Positions 63,105 through 64,000 of a stretch of DNA of 64,000 nt are shown one piece after another. The DNA is taken from contig NZ_PUHY01000010.1 of the NCBI RefSeq assembly GCF_002967765.1, positions 1,054,001-1,118,000 on the forward strand. Direction: 5' to 3'. Positions within the stretch are counted from its first letter, which is position 1. Each line of letters starts with the position of its first letter. A program made the translations under genes and the position numbers. The stretch is from Blastopirellula marina (GTDB lineage: Bacteria; Planctomycetota; Planctomycetia; Pirellulales; Pirellulaceae). The notes under the pieces are model-generated. The model was not told the DNA's origin, searched no databases, and was given only the letters and a program-made list of their open reading frames with translations.

Positions 63105-63398
63105 CTAATCCGTCTTGCTGGCATCTTCGGTAAAAACGATTTCCGTTTCTTCCGAAACCGTTGCAGCAACTTGGATTCGGGCTCGCATGTCCGTTGTTAT
63201 CTTTCGGAATTCCTCGTCCGATAGCTCACCCCGTGAATGCATTTCGCGGAACTTTGATAGCATCGTATCGGGGTTCTGTTGGTCCTCGTCCGAGTATTCG
63301 CGCCATTTTCTCAGAAAGTGAAACGTTAGTGCCAATCCTAGGATGCATACCGCAAGTAGGAATACTGCGAATGCTAACTGTAGGTACTGCTTTTCCAT
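63105..63398 (-). CDS. Small membrane protein with SHOCT-like C-terminus
   Basis: 97 residues, ATG 63398. One membrane helix (LQLAFAVFLLAVCILGLALT, about 6-27) is followed by a charged segment (RKWREYSDEDQQNPDTML). A short helical hairpin follows, SKFREMHSRGELSDEEFRKI, which has the pattern of the SHOCT motif (small oligomerising domain). C-terminus acidic. Upstream of clpX on the same strand but 358 bases away, so probably separate. Function unknown. Confidence 0.78.
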   Translation of the reverse strand: MEKQYLQLAFAVFLLAVCILGLALTFHFLRKWREYSDEDQQNPDTMLSKFREMHSRGELSDEEFRKITTDMRARIQVAATVSEETEIVFTEDASKTD

Positions 63399-63620
63399 GG
63401 GGACTCAGGCTGGCGACTCAACGGGCCACTCCGATGACTGGATACACCGGAAGCGTGGCAAATCTCTTAGATCTTAATTATCCCTCCAAAACGTTCAGGC
63501 GTCCAATGATTCGCCCGGAATGCCAAACCCCAAATGGCAAATTGACAACGCCCCCCTGCCCCAGCTAGGTTAAACCTCAACGTATCCATCGATCTCGTAA
63601 CAAGTTAGAGCTCCCCAGCC

Positions 63621-64000
63621 ATGTCACGCGAAACCACCGTTCAAAATATTGCCAACGTCGGAATTGTTGCCGTGATCCGGGCAGACAACGGAGAAGTCTT
63701 AGCCGACGTTACCGAAGCCCTGGTTGCCGGGGGGGTAACGGCCATAGAAGTGACGTTCACCGTTCCTAAAGCCCATAAGGTGCTGGAATACGTCGCCGAT
63801 CGCTTCGGAGACAAGATTCAATTGGGCGCTGGGACCGTTCTGGACGCCGAAACGGCTCGGATCGCGATTTTGGCTGGGGCCGAGTTCATCGTCGCTCCGA
63901 TTGTCGATATCCCGACCATTGAGATCAGCCATCGCTACGACAAGGCCATGATGCCCGGCGCACTGACGCCGACAGAAGTCGTCAAAGCCTGGCAAGCTGG
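63621..64000 (+). CDS. 2-keto-3-deoxy-6-phosphogluconate (KDPG) aldolase-like (5' part only)
   Basis: The first 126 codons are present; the gene runs off the right edge, and no stop is reached. N-terminus IANVGIVAVIRADNGEVLAD, then LVAGGVTAIEVTFTVPKAHK (E43 is the family's catalytic Glu), GDKIQLGAGTVLDAETAR, ILAGAEFIVAPIVD and MMPGALTPTEVVKAW. These are the Eda family blocks. The Schiff-base lysine strand lies beyond the window. The family splits KDPG, or 4-hydroxy-2-oxoglutarate, into pyruvate and an aldehyde, as in the Entner-Doudoroff pathway or hexuronate breakdown; Entner-Doudoroff use is not proven here. ATG 63621 is the only good start. Confidence 0.9.
   Translation, partial: MSRETTVQNIANVGIVAVIRADNGEVLADVTEALVAGGVTAIEVTFTVPKAHKVLEYVADRFGDKIQLGAGTVLDAETARIAILAGAEFIVAPIVDIPTIEISHRYDKAMMPGALTPTEVVKAWQA

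Noticed and set aside
1-64000. tRNA, rRNA, insertion sequences and prophage genes
   Set aside because: No T-arm-like GGTTCGAATCC pattern with acceptor stem, no rRNA segments and no transposase, integrase or phage structural protein was seen.

Overview
The window reads as chromosomal DNA of a planctomycete, most like the Pirellulaceae (Blastopirellula/Bremerella/Rhodopirellula type). The reasons are DUF1559 prepilin-like proteins with the H-X9-DG signature, a kinase-fold protein carrying the N-terminal domain typical of planctomycete kinases, secreted DUF1080 and sialate-esterase proteins, an Ala/Lys-rich histone-like protein, and long intergenic gaps. I saw no rRNA, tRNA, CRISPR array, transposase or phage gene. 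Genus assignment is inference.

Layout. 1-258: 5' end of an RlmL-type rRNA methyltransferase (minus strand). 653-4241: two tandem secreted proteins with an internal DUF1559-like segment. 4367-5410: threonine aldolase. 5746-10983: a membrane pseudokinase followed by a zinc-ribbon membrane protein, both ending in STN-like (secretin/TonB short N-terminal-like) domains. 11116-13766: DAHP synthase, a soluble histidine kinase and a small unknown gene. 13882-25551: six tandem paralogues of secreted proteins built from STN-like units and a second unit marked by the motif SWEELGGPGSI, interrupted once by a minus-strand membrane protein and followed by a convergent outer-membrane barrel gene. 27701-35260: a true DUF1559 prepilin-like gene and small lipoprotein, a divergent Rrf2 regulator/protoglobin pair with matching palindromes, a small relative of the array proteins, MscS, a sialate O-acetylesterase and NhaA. 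35410-43562: DUF1080 protein, site-2 protease plus SGNH hydrolase, histone-like protein, Mrp-type ATPase, a degenerate sigma-54-activator-like regulator, M20 peptidase and a Tyr-rich secreted protein. 43737-52965: a minus-strand housekeeping block read polA, coaE, rho, ribH, nusB, GT61 glycosyltransferase, ftsY. 53463-57600: a coiled-coil membrane protein, a YbjQ protein, a small membrane protein and a HEAT-repeat protein. 57875-61254: three genes that look like eboC-eboE-eboF. 61457-64000: clpX, a small SHOCT-like membrane protein, and the 5' part of a KDPG aldolase.

The most unusual content is the STN/SW paralogue array. Its architecture recurs in the zinc-ribbon protein at 8818, in part in the pseudokinase tail at 5746 and in the small protein at 30354, which suggests a lineage-specific envelope system. 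The partial ebo cluster is the other biosynthesis or transport system worth following. Functions of the array proteins are unknown; all statements about them come from sequence pattern reading without database searches.
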